Shown here: positions 1 to 8,256 of the stretch, in pieces
Numbering within the stretch: position 1 is the stretch's first letter
How the letters are laid out: each line of letters begins with the position of its first letter
Assembly: GCF_023016155.1 (NCBI RefSeq)
Contig: NZ_JALKBG010000008.1
Coordinates: 1,118,501-1,182,500 of the forward strand
DNA: 64,000 nt
Origin: Aliiroseovarius sp. F20344
GTDB lineage: Bacteria > Pseudomonadota > Alphaproteobacteria > Rhodobacterales > Rhodobacteraceae
Direction: 5' to 3'
Position numbers and translations under genes: made by a program
Notes under the pieces: model-generated
Databases searched by the model: none
What the model was told of the DNA's origin: nothing
The model's input: the letters and a program-made list of their open reading frames with translations, nothing else

Positions 1-1763
1 CCTTTTTCCCAGAATTCCTCGAACGGGATCTCTTTCGCGGCGCCGGATGCTTCATAGGCGAGCTTGATGTGGTACATCTTGTCTTCGCCATCGGTGAACT
101 GTGCCCAAAGCCCCAGTTTGTCGGCCAGACCCTCGAAGATTTCATAGTCCGGTTTGCTGTCCCCAACTGGTTCAATCACCTTCTTCATCGCGTAAACACG
201 ATCGTTCGAGTATGTGCCGCCCGAAGTGATATCGTCCTGTTCCAGCGTCGAAGAAGCCGGGAACACGATGTCGGCCCAACGGGTTGCTGCCGTCCACCAG
301 ACGTCTACGCAGACAATGGTTTCGACTTTCTGCAGCGCGCGGATCAGCCGGTTGGTATCCTGCTGGTGCGACATGAAGTTGTTGCCCGCGTTGAAGATCA
401 TCTTGATGTCGGGATAGGTATTGGTCTGCCCATTGTAAAAGAAGTCTACATTTGGGTTTTCCAGCGCCTCGGTGATACGCGAAGCAGGCACCACTTTCTT
501 GATGAAGTTTCGGCCCTGGCTCATGCCAACCGGCGTGGCGTTGCCACCTTGGGGCATCCCGCCATTGCCATAATGCCAGCTGAAGCCAACGCCTTGACCC
601 GGCTTACCGATTTTACCCAACAGCGCCTGGAAATTGACGATTGACCAGTATGCCATTTCACCGTGCTGCGCACGTTGGATGGCCCACGAACCTGCAATGG
701 CAGTTTTCGAGGTGGCAATGGTTTCACAGAGATCTTTGATCTGCTGCGCTTCTATGCCGGTAATCTTCGACGCCCATGCCGGGGTTTTCGGTGTACCGTC
801 GGTTTCACCTTTCACATAGGCAATCCATTTGTCGGCACCGACCGTGTATTTCGCCATATACTCTTTGTCGTCCCAGCCGTTTTCCAGCGCGTGATAGGCC
901 ATGGCCAGGAACAGCGCGGTGTCGGTGTTGGGGACGATCGCAGTACGCTCAGCACCGAGGTATTCGTCGGTTGCCGTATGCTGCGGGTTGATCGAGATGA
1001 ACTTCACGCCGTTGTCACGGATCTCTTCCCAGTGGGCATACATGCCGTGGTCCGCAACGCGGTATTCGATCCGGTTGTTTTTGATCGGGTCACAACCAAC
1101 CAATACGAATACTTCGGTTTCGTCACGGATGGTTTCCCAAGCAGACTGAGCGGAATAGACTTCCATGTCACCGATGATATGCGGCATGACAACCTGACCC
1201 GCACCGGCAGACCAGTCGCCCGCGGTGTTGGTGCAGCCACCCATGAGGTTCAAAAGACGGCCCTGAAGCACGTTGGGGCGGAACACGCCTGCATTCGACC
1301 AGCCGCCATAGGACGAGCTGAAGATCGCTTCGTTGCCATGGTTTGTGGCGGTGTCCAGAAGTGCCTTGGCCGCAAGGGACCATGCAGTATCCCAGTCGAC
1401 GCGAACCCATTCTTCTTTGCCGCGAAGCTCGGGTTTGGTGTCGCCGGTTTCCCAGCCTTCCAAGTAGGATTTGCGCACCATCGGGTAATTGACGCGGGTT
1501 TTGTCATAGGTCCGGTCCATGACGCCATAGGTCAGCATCTCGGTCGGGCGGGCATCCAGCTCCATCATGGTGTTGATGCCGATAAGTTTCCCGTCACGCA
1601 CGACGGCCTCGAACGGGCCATAGTGGCTGGCGTGGAATGTACGACCCGAGAACGAGTTCGGGTCGATCGAAGCAAGCGCGGTAGTTCCGAATAGGGATGT
1701 CGCGCCGAATGCAGCAGCGCCCCCTTGAAGGAACGCACGGCGGGTTGGGTTCTGGAGTGTCAT
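1..1763 (-). CDS. torA: TMAO/DMSO-family molybdopterin reductase, 5' part (TorA-like)
   Basis: This is a periplasmic terminal reductase that reduces trimethylamine N-oxide (or a related N- or S-oxide) using a bis-MGD molybdenum cofactor. The first 587 residues are visible and the 3' end lies outside the window. The N-terminus has a twin-arginine signal (TRRAFLQGG, then a hydrophobic stretch ending in ALA), so the folded enzyme is exported by Tat. Typical family segments follow, such as GGWSNAG and VGCDPIKNNR. The start at 1763 is fixed by an excellent ribosome site (AAGGAGG, spacing about 6). Divergent torR and nearby torS/torT favour TMAO as the substrate over DMSO. A torC cytochrome and torD chaperone would be expected downstream but cannot be seen. 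Confidence 0.9.
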   Translation of the reverse strand, partial: MTLQNPTRRAFLQGGAAAFGATSLFGTTALASIDPNSFSGRTFHASHYGPFEAVVRDGKLIGINTMMELDARPTEMLTYGVMDRTYDKTRVNYPMVRKSYLEGWETGDTKPELRGKEEWVRVDWDTAWSLAAKALLDTATNHGNEAIFSSSYGGWSNAGVFRPNVLQGRLLNLMGGCTNTAGDWSAGAGQVVMPHIIGDMEVYSAQSAWETIRDETEVFVLVGCDPIKNNRIEYRVADHGMYAHWEEIRDNGVKFISINPQHTATDEYLGAERTAIVPNTDTALFLAMAYHALENGWDDKEYMAKYTVGADKWIAYVKGETDGTPKTPAWASKITGIEAQQIKDLCETIATSKTAIAGSWAIQRAQHGEMAYWSIVNFQALLGKIGKPGQGVGFSWHYGNGGMPQGGNATPVGMSQGRNFIKKVVPASRITEALENPNVDFFYNGQTNTYPDIKMIFNAGNNFMSHQQDTNRLIRALQKVETIVCVDVWWTAATRWADIVFPASSTLEQDDITSGGTYSNDRVYAMKKVIEPVGDSKPDYEIFEGLADKLGLWAQFTDGEDKMYHIKLAYEASGAAKEIPFEEFWEK

Positions 1764-1844
1764 TGGGTTTCCTCCTTGGACAATCTCGGGACGAGTGTGT
1801 GCCTACGAGGGTTCCGCCACGTTGACTCCAAGCAATTTGCTTTG

Positions 1845-1867
1845 TGTAAATTTGTAAATGAATGTAA
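1845..1867. promoter_or_regulatory. Three tandem TGTAA motifs, candidate TorR operator
   Basis: TGTAA occurs at 1845, 1853 and 1863, spaced 8 and 10 bases apart in an AT-rich stretch between divergent torA and torR. TorR-type response regulators bind tandem short direct repeats near torC/torA. The match is to the arrangement, not to the E. coli decamer sequence. It could equally be part of the torR promoter. Confidence 0.35.
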
Positions 1868-1876
1868 CTTGAGCGT

Positions 1877-2581
1877 ATGACACAGCACATCGTCATCGTC
1901 GAAGACGACCGGGTATCGCGCATGCGGTTGGCAGGGTATCTGCGCCAGCTGGGCTATCGTGTGTCTGAAACCGAAGACGCCGAGCAGATGGAACACCTGC
2001 TGGAATACGATCCCGCCGAATTGCTGCTGGTGGATATCAATCTGAACGGCAAAGACGGGCTGACGATCACACGCGAGCAGCGCGCCTTGTCCAAGATCGG
2101 CATCATCCTTCTGACTGCACGCAACGATCAGGTCGACAAAATCGTTGGTCTAGAGATGGGCGCAGATGACTATGTCACCAAGCCCTTCGATAAGCGCGAG
2201 CTTGCTGCGCGTGTCAAAAACCTACTGGTTCGGATCAGCGATATAGGGCAAGCACCCGAGGGGGCGCCTCCGATCGACACGTTTGGACATTGGCGGTTTG
2301 ACCGTATTCGCCGTCGGTTGATCAGTCAGTCCCGAACCGAGACGTTAACCGGAATCGAGTTCGGAGTATTGAAGGCCCTGACCGACAACCCCGGAGTCAC
2401 CCTCAGCCGTGTTCGCATTGATGAACTGCTGGGGCGTCAACATACGCGTGCCAGCGACCGAACCATTGATGTGGTCGTTGGTCGATTGCGCAAGAAGATC
2501 GAAGAAGATCACACCAACCCTGATTGGGTTTTAACCGTCCACGGGCAAGGCTATCGCTTTGTCGCGCCCGACGTGGATTGA
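1877..2581 (+). CDS. torR: OmpR/PhoB-family response regulator, TorR-like
   Basis: This is a cytoplasmic DNA-binding response regulator of 234 residues. The receiver domain is at residues 1-120, with acidic pocket D10/D11, phospho-acceptor D53 (in LLLVDINLNG) and K102 (TKPF). The winged-helix effector domain is at about 135-232, with the recognition region SDRTIDVVVGRLRKK. Its gene is divergent from torA, and its 3' end overlaps the 3' end of torS by 31 bases. It is therefore the likely partner of the TorS phosphorelay, switching on torA in response to TMAO. The identification as TorR rests on context, because the domain architecture is generic. Confidence 0.85.
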   Translation: MTQHIVIVEDDRVSRMRLAGYLRQLGYRVSETEDAEQMEHLLEYDPAELLLVDINLNGKDGLTITREQRALSKIGIILLTARNDQVDKIVGLEMGADDYVTKPFDKRELAARVKNLLVRISDIGQAPEGAPPIDTFGHWRFDRIRRRLISQSRTETLTGIEFGVLKALTDNPGVTLSRVRIDELLGRQHTRASDRTIDVVVGRLRKKIEEDHTNPDWVLTVHGQGYRFVAPDVD

Positions 2582-5346
2582 ATACCAGCCCGCTCCATAG
2601 CGGCACTCAGCATCTCTTCCGCATCCTTCGCGGTTTGGTGCAGGCGTTCCCACTGTTCGGACGAGATTTCGCCCTCGGTGCTTTCGAGTTCAGCAAGTGC
2701 TTCACGAATTGCTTCTAGCCGATAGTTGGACACAGCGCCCTTCAGACGGTGTGCCAACCGCTTCTTTTCATCGGTATCAGCAGCCGCAATCAGGTTGATT
2801 GCACGCGGAATGTCGGCCTGAAGTTCCAACAACACCTGCGTTGTCGTGTCGATCCCAAGATCGGAAATATCGTCTTGAATGCTTTTCAACACAGAGTCGA
2901 ACATGGCGTCCCCTGCGTCTTCAGGTTTTGAATTCTGCGGCAACAGCTCGATCAGATCCACCAACCGACGTGGAGATATTGGCTTTGCCAGAATGCGTCG
3001 GACGCCCAAACGTTCACGTTCAACCGAGCTGTCTTCGATGACATGGGCCGTCAACGCAGCCACCACCGTTGTTTCAGGAAGGGGATCAAGGCGTTTGATA
3101 ACCTCTTCGCCGCTGATGTCGGGCAAACCCAAATCCACGAGGATCAGATCAAACGGGTTTTTCTTCACCGCAGCAAGAGCGGCCCGTCCGGTCTCGGCTT
3201 CGGTCACATGACATCCCAAACGCTCAAGATAGCCGCGTGCAACAATACGGTTGACCGGATGGTCTTCGATGACCAGCACCGTTTTTCCGACATCCCCGAC
3301 GGGGGCAAACGTATGCTGCTCGATCTTTTCGGGATCTCCGGCGATGACGGGCAAGCTAAGAGTAAAGCGGCTTCCGACACCGGGTTCGCTTTCCACCTTA
3401 AGCGCCCCGCCCATTGCTTCGGTCAAATTGCGCGAAATGGGCAGTCCAAGCCCCGCCCCTTCGATCCAGCTGCTTTTGGCTTCGTCGGTGCGGGAATAGG
3501 GATCAAAGGCGCGTATCAGAAAGTCCTTGGACATACCGACGCCAGTATCCTGCAACACAAAAGACAAGAGCATCTGACCATCATCTCCCGTCGGCACACA
3601 CTCGATCGACAGCGAGATCGCCCCCTCGTTTGTGTACTTAACCGCGTTAGAAATTAGATTGGTCAGAACCTGCCTGATCTTCACAACGTCACCTAACAGA
3701 ACCGGAGGACCGTCCGAGGAAAGATCAACCGTGGCCGCCAATCCCTTGGCTTGCGCATCCCCCGTCAAATGGTGGTTAAGTTGCCCAGCGAATTCACGTA
3801 GGTTGAAGTGAACCGGGCTGGTGCGCGCAGCCAATGGTTCGCTTCCGGAATAGACCAGAATGTCGTTGCTAAGTTCCAAAAGCTCGCGCGCTGATACGAG
3901 TGCCGTGTTGATGCGCGCTTTCTGAGCATCGTCATCTACTTCGGCCAATAGCAAGTCGAGCATCCCAATCACGCCGTTCAGTGGCGTGCGAATTTCGTGG
4001 CTCATCCGCGCCAGGAATTCGGACTTGCTGCGGTTGGCGGCTTCAGCCTCGGTCCGGGCAGCATCCGAGACCTTCATCTCTTGCACCACTTCCCCGGTCC
4101 GTGCCAGCACCGCATCCTCGAGTGAACTGCGCAATTCGGCAGCCTGTATAGCTCGGCGGCGCAAAACATTGATGGCTTTTTCCATGCGCCCGATTTCGTC
4201 ATGACGGGTAATCTCGATCGGAGTGCCGAAACGCTCGCGTGCCAGGTCGACGACTCGGTCAACGACCAGCCGAAGTCGCGTGATCAGCTCGCGCCGAGCA
4301 TAACCCCAGCTTAACGCCGCCACTACCCCGGACAGCAGCACCAGAACCAACAGTCCATTGGCCAGACGTCCGGTCAGCTTATTGCTGTGTTGGATTCTTT
4401 GAAGGCTTGCGGCTTGAACGTCGCGTCGCACGATCTGCGCGTGCCGCGATAGTCCGTCGACCGCATCGAGCAGCCGTGCGCTGTCGGCTTCGACCGTCGC
4501 GCGTAGGGTCAGCCTACGTATTGACAGATCGAGCAACCCGCCGGCTTCAAGCACGTCACTTTGCATCTGCAATAGCCTGCGCGCTTCTGCGCGACCCGCC
4601 TTCGTCGGCAGGAAAGGAATGCGGCGCAAGAACAGCGCCTGATTTTGTCTGACCAGGTTACCCGCTTCTTCAACGTCCATTGGCGTGTTTAGAAGATGAA
4701 CCTCTTGTAATGTAAGGCGTGTCGCCTCTGAGGCGCGTAAAAGTTCGGTCATCCTGTCGAACGCGAAGAAATCCCGATCAGCCAATCGGTCAAGCTCGGT
4801 GCGCCCATCCGATTGATGTTCGGAATACAGATCGGCGATCGTGGAGGTGATTTTCAATCGGGCAAGATCAAGCTCTGTCTCTAGCAAAGCGGCAAGCTCC
4901 CGTCCGGTTTGACCAGACGTTGCCGTGATCTCGTGGACCAAGGTGGTCAACTCAAGTGCGTCGCGTGCATTTTGCGCCAAGCTGACAACGATTGCGACGA
5001 TGTCGGGCCGTTCCCCGGCAGGCGACGGGTCTGTGACGATGGATTCCAACGAGCGCATTCCGTCTTGAATGCGCACAACCGTCCGTCTTAGTGCCTCGGC
5101 AAGCTCTTCCTGTGTTGCTTGTGTATCGGCCTGTACAAATGACGTCGCCAGCGAGCGTACTAGGCCAGCCTCGGCCGCGACCCTGCCGGAAAGCTCCATC
5201 ACCGGGCCATTTTCTTCTATGAGGCGGGTGTTGGATTGAATGAGATAGCGGTTGACGCCTACAGCTGCGATGCCCACCATGACGGCCAGAAAGCCCATGA
5301 GCGAAAAAACGAGCATTAATTTCTTGTCAAAAGACTGGCGTCGCAT
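2551..5346 (-). CDS. torS: Tripartite hybrid sensor histidine kinase, TorS-like
   Basis: This is an inner-membrane phosphorelay kinase of 931 residues. Its order is: TM segment at about 12-33, a long helical periplasmic sensor at about 35-330, a second TM at 331-349, HAMP at about 350-400, HisKA with H450 (FLARMSHEIRTPLNG), HATPase_c with DTGVGM near 600-605 and GLGLPIS near 632, a receiver domain with D738, and a C-terminal HPt domain with H866 (AHRLKGAVSNY). This is the full His-Asp-His layout of TorS, about the length of the E. coli protein. It should sense TMAO together with TorT and pass phosphate to TorR. It overlaps torR at its 3' end and torT at its 5' end. Confidence 0.9.
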   Translation of the reverse strand: MRRQSFDKKLMLVFSLMGFLAVMVGIAAVGVNRYLIQSNTRLIEENGPVMELSGRVAAEAGLVRSLATSFVQADTQATQEELAEALRRTVVRIQDGMRSLESIVTDPSPAGERPDIVAIVVSLAQNARDALELTTLVHEITATSGQTGRELAALLETELDLARLKITSTIADLYSEHQSDGRTELDRLADRDFFAFDRMTELLRASEATRLTLQEVHLLNTPMDVEEAGNLVRQNQALFLRRIPFLPTKAGRAEARRLLQMQSDVLEAGGLLDLSIRRLTLRATVEADSARLLDAVDGLSRHAQIVRRDVQAASLQRIQHSNKLTGRLANGLLVLVLLSGVVAALSWGYARRELITRLRLVVDRVVDLARERFGTPIEITRHDEIGRMEKAINVLRRRAIQAAELRSSLEDAVLARTGEVVQEMKVSDAARTEAEAANRSKSEFLARMSHEIRTPLNGVIGMLDLLLAEVDDDAQKARINTALVSARELLELSNDILVYSGSEPLAARTSPVHFNLREFAGQLNHHLTGDAQAKGLAATVDLSSDGPPVLLGDVVKIRQVLTNLISNAVKYTNEGAISLSIECVPTGDDGQMLLSFVLQDTGVGMSKDFLIRAFDPYSRTDEAKSSWIEGAGLGLPISRNLTEAMGGALKVESEPGVGSRFTLSLPVIAGDPEKIEQHTFAPVGDVGKTVLVIEDHPVNRIVARGYLERLGCHVTEAETGRAALAAVKKNPFDLILVDLGLPDISGEEVIKRLDPLPETTVVAALTAHVIEDSSVERERLGVRRILAKPISPRRLVDLIELLPQNSKPEDAGDAMFDSVLKSIQDDISDLGIDTTTQVLLELQADIPRAINLIAAADTDEKKRLAHRLKGAVSNYRLEAIREALAELESTEGEISSEQWERLHQTAKDAEEMLSAAMERAGIQSTSGATKR

Positions 5347-6337
5347 AGCGCGACCCTACGCGCGGCCGATTGCAACTGCAATCATCGGGCTTTCGTTTGC
5401 GGTCGGTCTATCTGCCGAGGACGTGAAAGCTCAGACCAACGAAGCTGAACTTTCAATTTGTGTTCTGGTCCCGCATTTCAAGGACGAATACTGGCTGAGT
5501 GTGGGCTATGGGCTTGAGCATGAGGCGCAAGGACACTCGCTGGACCTGATGTTCTTCGAGGCAGGTGGCTATCAATCTCGGGACAGTCAAATCTCTCAGC
5601 TGAACGAATGTGCCGCACGGCAGGTCGATGCGATTCTCATCGGTGCCGTTTCCTCTGACCATCCAGATATGCTGGCAACAATCCGTGACGTCTCGCAAAA
5701 GCTACCTGTCTTCGGGCTAGTAAATGAATTGCACAGTGAAGATCTCTCGGGGCGGATCGGTGTTGATTGGCAGCAAATGGGGCAGGTGCTTGGGGATTAT
5801 TTGGCTCTGAGGCATCCCTTTGGTTCGCCGCCAAAGCGCGCGGTTCTGATTTCCGGTCCAGTGGAATCCGGATGGGCCCCACCGCTTGAGCTGGGCCTGC
5901 GTTCAGGGCTATCGGACAGCAGCATCGAGATCGTCGGTGTGTTCAGCGCAGATACCGGCTTGCGTCAGCAGCTCAAGGCAGTCGAAGACGCCTTCGCAAC
6001 CATTCCCGATATCGACCTGTTGATAGGCAGCGCGCCTGCAGTGGAGTCGACCGTTGGCTTAAGCAGGGTTACGGACATGAACGCCGATGTGGATTTGGTT
6101 TCGACCTATATCAGTCATACGATCATGCGCAGCATCTTGAACGGAAGAGTATTGGCGGTTCCATTCGACGACCCCGTGCAACAGGGAGAGCTTGCCCTCA
6201 ATCAGGTTCTGAGGTCCCTGCAAACTGGTCGCAAAGGTGGACTCGAAGGGCCTACAATCAGGCTCTTTACTCACGACGAGAAAAGCAAGATGGATATACC
6301 GCTATCTCCTTCTGGATATTTTCCAGAGATTCAGTAG
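5297..6337 (+). CDS. torT: Periplasmic TMAO-sensing binding protein, TorT-like
   Basis: This periplasmic substrate-binding protein of the LacI/ribose-binding fold works with the TorS sensor domain. After a signal region (hydrophobic core IATAIIGLSFAVGLSA, likely cleaved after VKA) it reads VLVPHFKDEYWLSVGYGLE, characteristic of TorT. The C-terminal half contains a DLLIGSAPAVE segment. Start choice is uncertain. ATG at 5297 gives 346 residues, TTG at 5324 gives a shorter signal, and upstream starts lie deeper in torS. Every plausible start is inside the torS coding region, so the two divergent genes overlap head to head by roughly 20-50 bases. The last gene before the non-coding gap and transposon. 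Confidence 0.82.
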   Translation: MSEKTSINFLSKDWRRIARPYARPIATAIIGLSFAVGLSAEDVKAQTNEAELSICVLVPHFKDEYWLSVGYGLEHEAQGHSLDLMFFEAGGYQSRDSQISQLNECAARQVDAILIGAVSSDHPDMLATIRDVSQKLPVFGLVNELHSEDLSGRIGVDWQQMGQVLGDYLALRHPFGSPPKRAVLISGPVESGWAPPLELGLRSGLSDSSIEIVGVFSADTGLRQQLKAVEDAFATIPDIDLLIGSAPAVESTVGLSRVTDMNADVDLVSTYISHTIMRSILNGRVLAVPFDDPVQQGELALNQVLRSLQTGRKGGLEGPTIRLFTHDEKSKMDIPLSPSGYFPEIQ

Positions 6338-6680
6338 CCGATAATTTCCGTTCGCCACTTCGGCTGCAAGCAGTGAATACAGTTGCTTTTCCAAGCATTC
6401 GCTAGTTTGGGCAGCTTTGCTGCGTTAAGGGAAAACTCGGTTCCTCAATTATCAGAGTGTCTGCTTTAAACTGTGCTGCTGGAACAGTTCGCGTCTGTAG
6501 CGAATGTCTGCTCTCCGCCCGATGTGCCTAAAGTAATTACAGCATTGGGCAGGGATTTCAGGAGCCGCGATCTGGGCAGACGGGATTAATGGGCGGAAGA
6601 CGGCCATCTTAGACTCTAGGATCCAATACTTGCGTTCCTGCTGGATGCTTCTTGTGGTGCCGCAGAGAACCCATCAGTGT
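6338..6680. repeat. Non-coding stretch with degenerate inverted repeat (6504-6607)
   Basis: No coding region is convincing here. The segment ATGTCTGCTCTCCGCCC (6504-6520) is mirrored imperfectly by GGGCGGAAGACGGCCAT (6591-6607), 12 of 17 matching, about 70 bases apart. A further GTCTGCT copy lies near 6461. This resembles an old interspersed palindromic element rather than a gene. I cannot tell whether it recurs elsewhere in the genome. Confidence 0.3.
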
Positions 6681-6707
6681 AAAAAACCCCAGCTTTCTGC
6701 TGGGGTT
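6681..6707 (-). terminator. Intrinsic terminator
   Basis: Read on the minus strand: AACCCCAGC, loop AGAAA, GCTGGGGTT, with six consecutive Ts closing the stem and continuing past it. This is a textbook Rho-independent terminator oriented with the candidate transcript that starts near 6852. Confidence 0.8.
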
Positions 6708-6852
6708 TGGGTGTCTCGACCGGGTGCGCTTCCTTAGCCCAAGGGGTCGGAGCGGCCTTGCGACCTATCGAGAAATGCGGATTTGACGCTAAATCCGCCG
6801 CCGCCACCCCAGCTATCGTGTGCGCCAAACACCAGGGCTAAAGCTCTTTGCG
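6681..6852 (-). ncRNA. Candidate small RNA or small-peptide transcript (about 170 nt)
   Basis: The unit is bounded by a strong minus-strand promoter (-35 TTGACA, 17-base spacer) and a perfect intrinsic terminator (9-bp stem plus six Ts). Inside it a GTG-initiated frame of 32 codons ends at 6734; it encodes a glycine-rich peptide with the run GGGGGFSV and ends in DPLG. Its ribosome site is weak (AAAGAG about 10 bases upstream). So it is either a regulatory small RNA or a short mRNA. It is GC-richer than the adjoining transposon and lies between torT and the recombinase-like gene. I do not recognise it as 4.5S RNA, 6S RNA or tmRNA. Confidence 0.45.
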
Positions 6853-6858
6853 AGCGTG

Positions 6859-6887
6859 AATATGACCTTACCAATAGAAATTGTCAA
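6859..6887 (-). promoter_or_regulatory. Sigma70-type promoter
   Basis: On the minus strand a perfect -35 TTGACA (6882-6887) is followed after exactly 17 bases by CATATT (6859-6864), which matches four of six positions of the -10 consensus. Transcription would start near 6852. No annotated gene follows directly. The only downstream signal is the intrinsic terminator at 6681-6707. Confidence 0.55.
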
Positions 6888-7031
6888 AATCTGCTAACAC
6901 CAACGAACGATCCAAAGTTGTTGTCAGGCAATCCTCGATAGTGCTTTGAAATCCATTGGATCCTTCTTTTGCCGCCATTTGCGGCGGAGATTTCGAATGA
7001 CTGTTTCTCTTTCTCGAGCGCTAGGTTGCGA

Positions 7032-7745
7032 TCAAACTCGACCAATATAGCGCTTGCTTATCAGTCGCGACAGCCCCGAAGCTGGCGCCCAAGTGGGTTC
7101 TCCGACAGGCCCCATTTCTGTCAAATCTAGCTTTGCGTCAAAACGATCCGTAAGCCGCTTGAGTGCTGGCAGAACAGATTTGTAGCCGGCTAGTTCCGCG
7201 GCGGCGTATGGGTGGTATCCCTCGTTAATGAGATAGGGCAAGCCAGCGGATCGAATGACGGTTGCATTTAACAATCCAGCTTCCGCCATCTTTTGCTTGG
7301 TTCCGTATTTTCTTATGATCGCTGAAGCTGATTTGGCAGCGAGAGATCGGTTGCCTGGTACGGTGCCAGCCGATTGAAAACCAGGAAATATTAGACTGTC
7401 TCTGTTGAGTTGACCGCGAATGCCTTCTAACCGATCAAGCCATGCCTCAAGTTGTTTGCGCGCGGGATTGAGAAGTAAAAAGGTCCTGTTGTCCAATCTG
7501 AGCGCGTTCTGACGGCTGAGTTCATATTCCTGCTGACCGACTTTCAGGGCGATAACCCCCACCAAATTTTTCAATCGAGCACTCAACAGATATCGCAACG
7601 GGCAAGCAGAATGATACAGAATGGATAGTATTGCCTTGTTTCGATAGTCGATCAAACGACGTGATCGCTCGTGACGGATAGATTCCCTTAAAGCAGCCGT
7701 ATTGCGTTCAACATCTCGTTTAAATTTTCGAGGTAGTGTGAGCAT
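7032..7745 (-). CDS. Tyrosine-recombinase-fold protein, apparently catalytically dead
   Basis: The protein has 237 residues. The start at 7745 is set by a strong ribosome site (AGGAGGT, 5-base spacer). It follows the layout of a tyrosine recombinase catalytic domain: RNKAILSILYHSACPLRYLL matches the box I helix with its arginine, SLIFPGF matches the strand before the core, and TVIRSAGLPYLI matches the HxLRHxxATHLL box. XerD of this same window serves as an internal guide. Against it the box II histidine is Thr (its arginine is kept), the LGH histidine is Tyr (LAGYKS), and the nucleophilic tyrosine position is Leu (RLTDRF). It should bind DNA without cutting. It is divergent from tniA and may be element cargo, a regulator or a targeting factor. 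Function is not known. Confidence 0.55.
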   Translation of the reverse strand: MLTLPRKFKRDVERNTAALRESIRHERSRRLIDYRNKAILSILYHSACPLRYLLSARLKNLVGVIALKVGQQEYELSRQNALRLDNRTFLLLNPARKQLEAWLDRLEGIRGQLNRDSLIFPGFQSAGTVPGNRSLAAKSASAIIRKYGTKQKMAEAGLLNATVIRSAGLPYLINEGYHPYAAAELAGYKSVLPALKRLTDRFDAKLDLTEMGPVGEPTWAPASGLSRLISKRYIGRV

Positions 7746-8256
7746 TTCCGACCTCCTGACGGGAAGTGTTTTTCGCCAATGTTTGCGCAATGCACAGGTG
7801 ATTTTCTCTTCTAGATGCCGTGGTCCAGGCACCCACAAGGTGTTGGTGTAGAAGGAAGCTGAGATGCTTTCTCCATTTTATCAACGCCTTAGAAAAGCAT
7901 ACATCGGCATTAGCTCTTTCGCCCAGCACGTGTTTTCCAGAAAACCTATTTTGTGGACGATATATCGTTGTCGAACAGCCGTCCTGCATCAACAAAATAA
8001 TTATTGCAAAAACAAAGCCTTAAATCGGAAAATATATGTGAGCATTGGCTCAAAATTTAACCAAACAAAGGAGCACAAAATATGTAGAGCAGGGATGAAA
8101 AAGGCAAAGCTCACGTCCGGCAAGACGCGGGCCTTTTGCACCTCAGTTGAGGCGTTTCGGTAGTTCACCGTTACGATGATCATCTCACAAAACCAATGAA
8201 AGTCAACTCGTAACTGCTGCGGCAGAACAGTGAGTTATTGCCTAAGGAAATGTGAA
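7746..8256. promoter_or_regulatory. Divergent leader of the transposon genes
   Basis: These 511 bases lie between the recombinase-like gene and tniA. They hold a perfect 12-base palindrome ACGATATATCGT (7957-7968), a TGAGC/GCTCA hairpin near 8040, a nested stem-loop at 8099-8137 and a CCTCA-GT-TGAGG dyad (8141-8152). No coding region is convincing; short open frames lack good ribosome sites. The palindrome is well placed as an operator for both directions, and transposase-binding sites may also lie here. Confidence 0.4.
8099..8137 (+). terminator. Nested stem-loop upstream of tniA
   Basis: The outer stem AAAAGGC (8099-8105) pairs with GCCTTTT (8131-8137), and the inner stem CGTC (8114-8117) pairs with GACG (8124-8127) around CGGCAA. 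The plus-strand product ends in TTTT, so it could terminate or attenuate transcription running towards tniA. A 22-codon frame (8095-8163) overlaps it, which would suit a leader-peptide arrangement, but this is speculative. Confidence 0.35.

Noticed and set aside
663-1694. 343-codon plus-strand frame opposite torA
   Set aside because: It is a shadow of the strongly supported molybdoenzyme gene on the other strand.
6616-6828. 70-codon minus-strand frame
   Set aside because: Out of register with the better 32-codon frame and reads through the terminator.
6882-6900. TGTCAAAATCTGC as the left transposon end
   Set aside because: It begins like Tn5053-type ends but no matching inverted copy ending TGACA exists on the right; it is better explained as the -35 region of a promoter.
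7864-8163. 99-codon frame upstream of tniA
   Set aside because: Crosses the palindrome and hairpins, has no ribosome site and no recognisable protein features.
8095-8163. 22-codon frame as a leader peptide
   Set aside because: Only a weak purine stretch upstream; kept as a comment on the hairpin, not as a gene.
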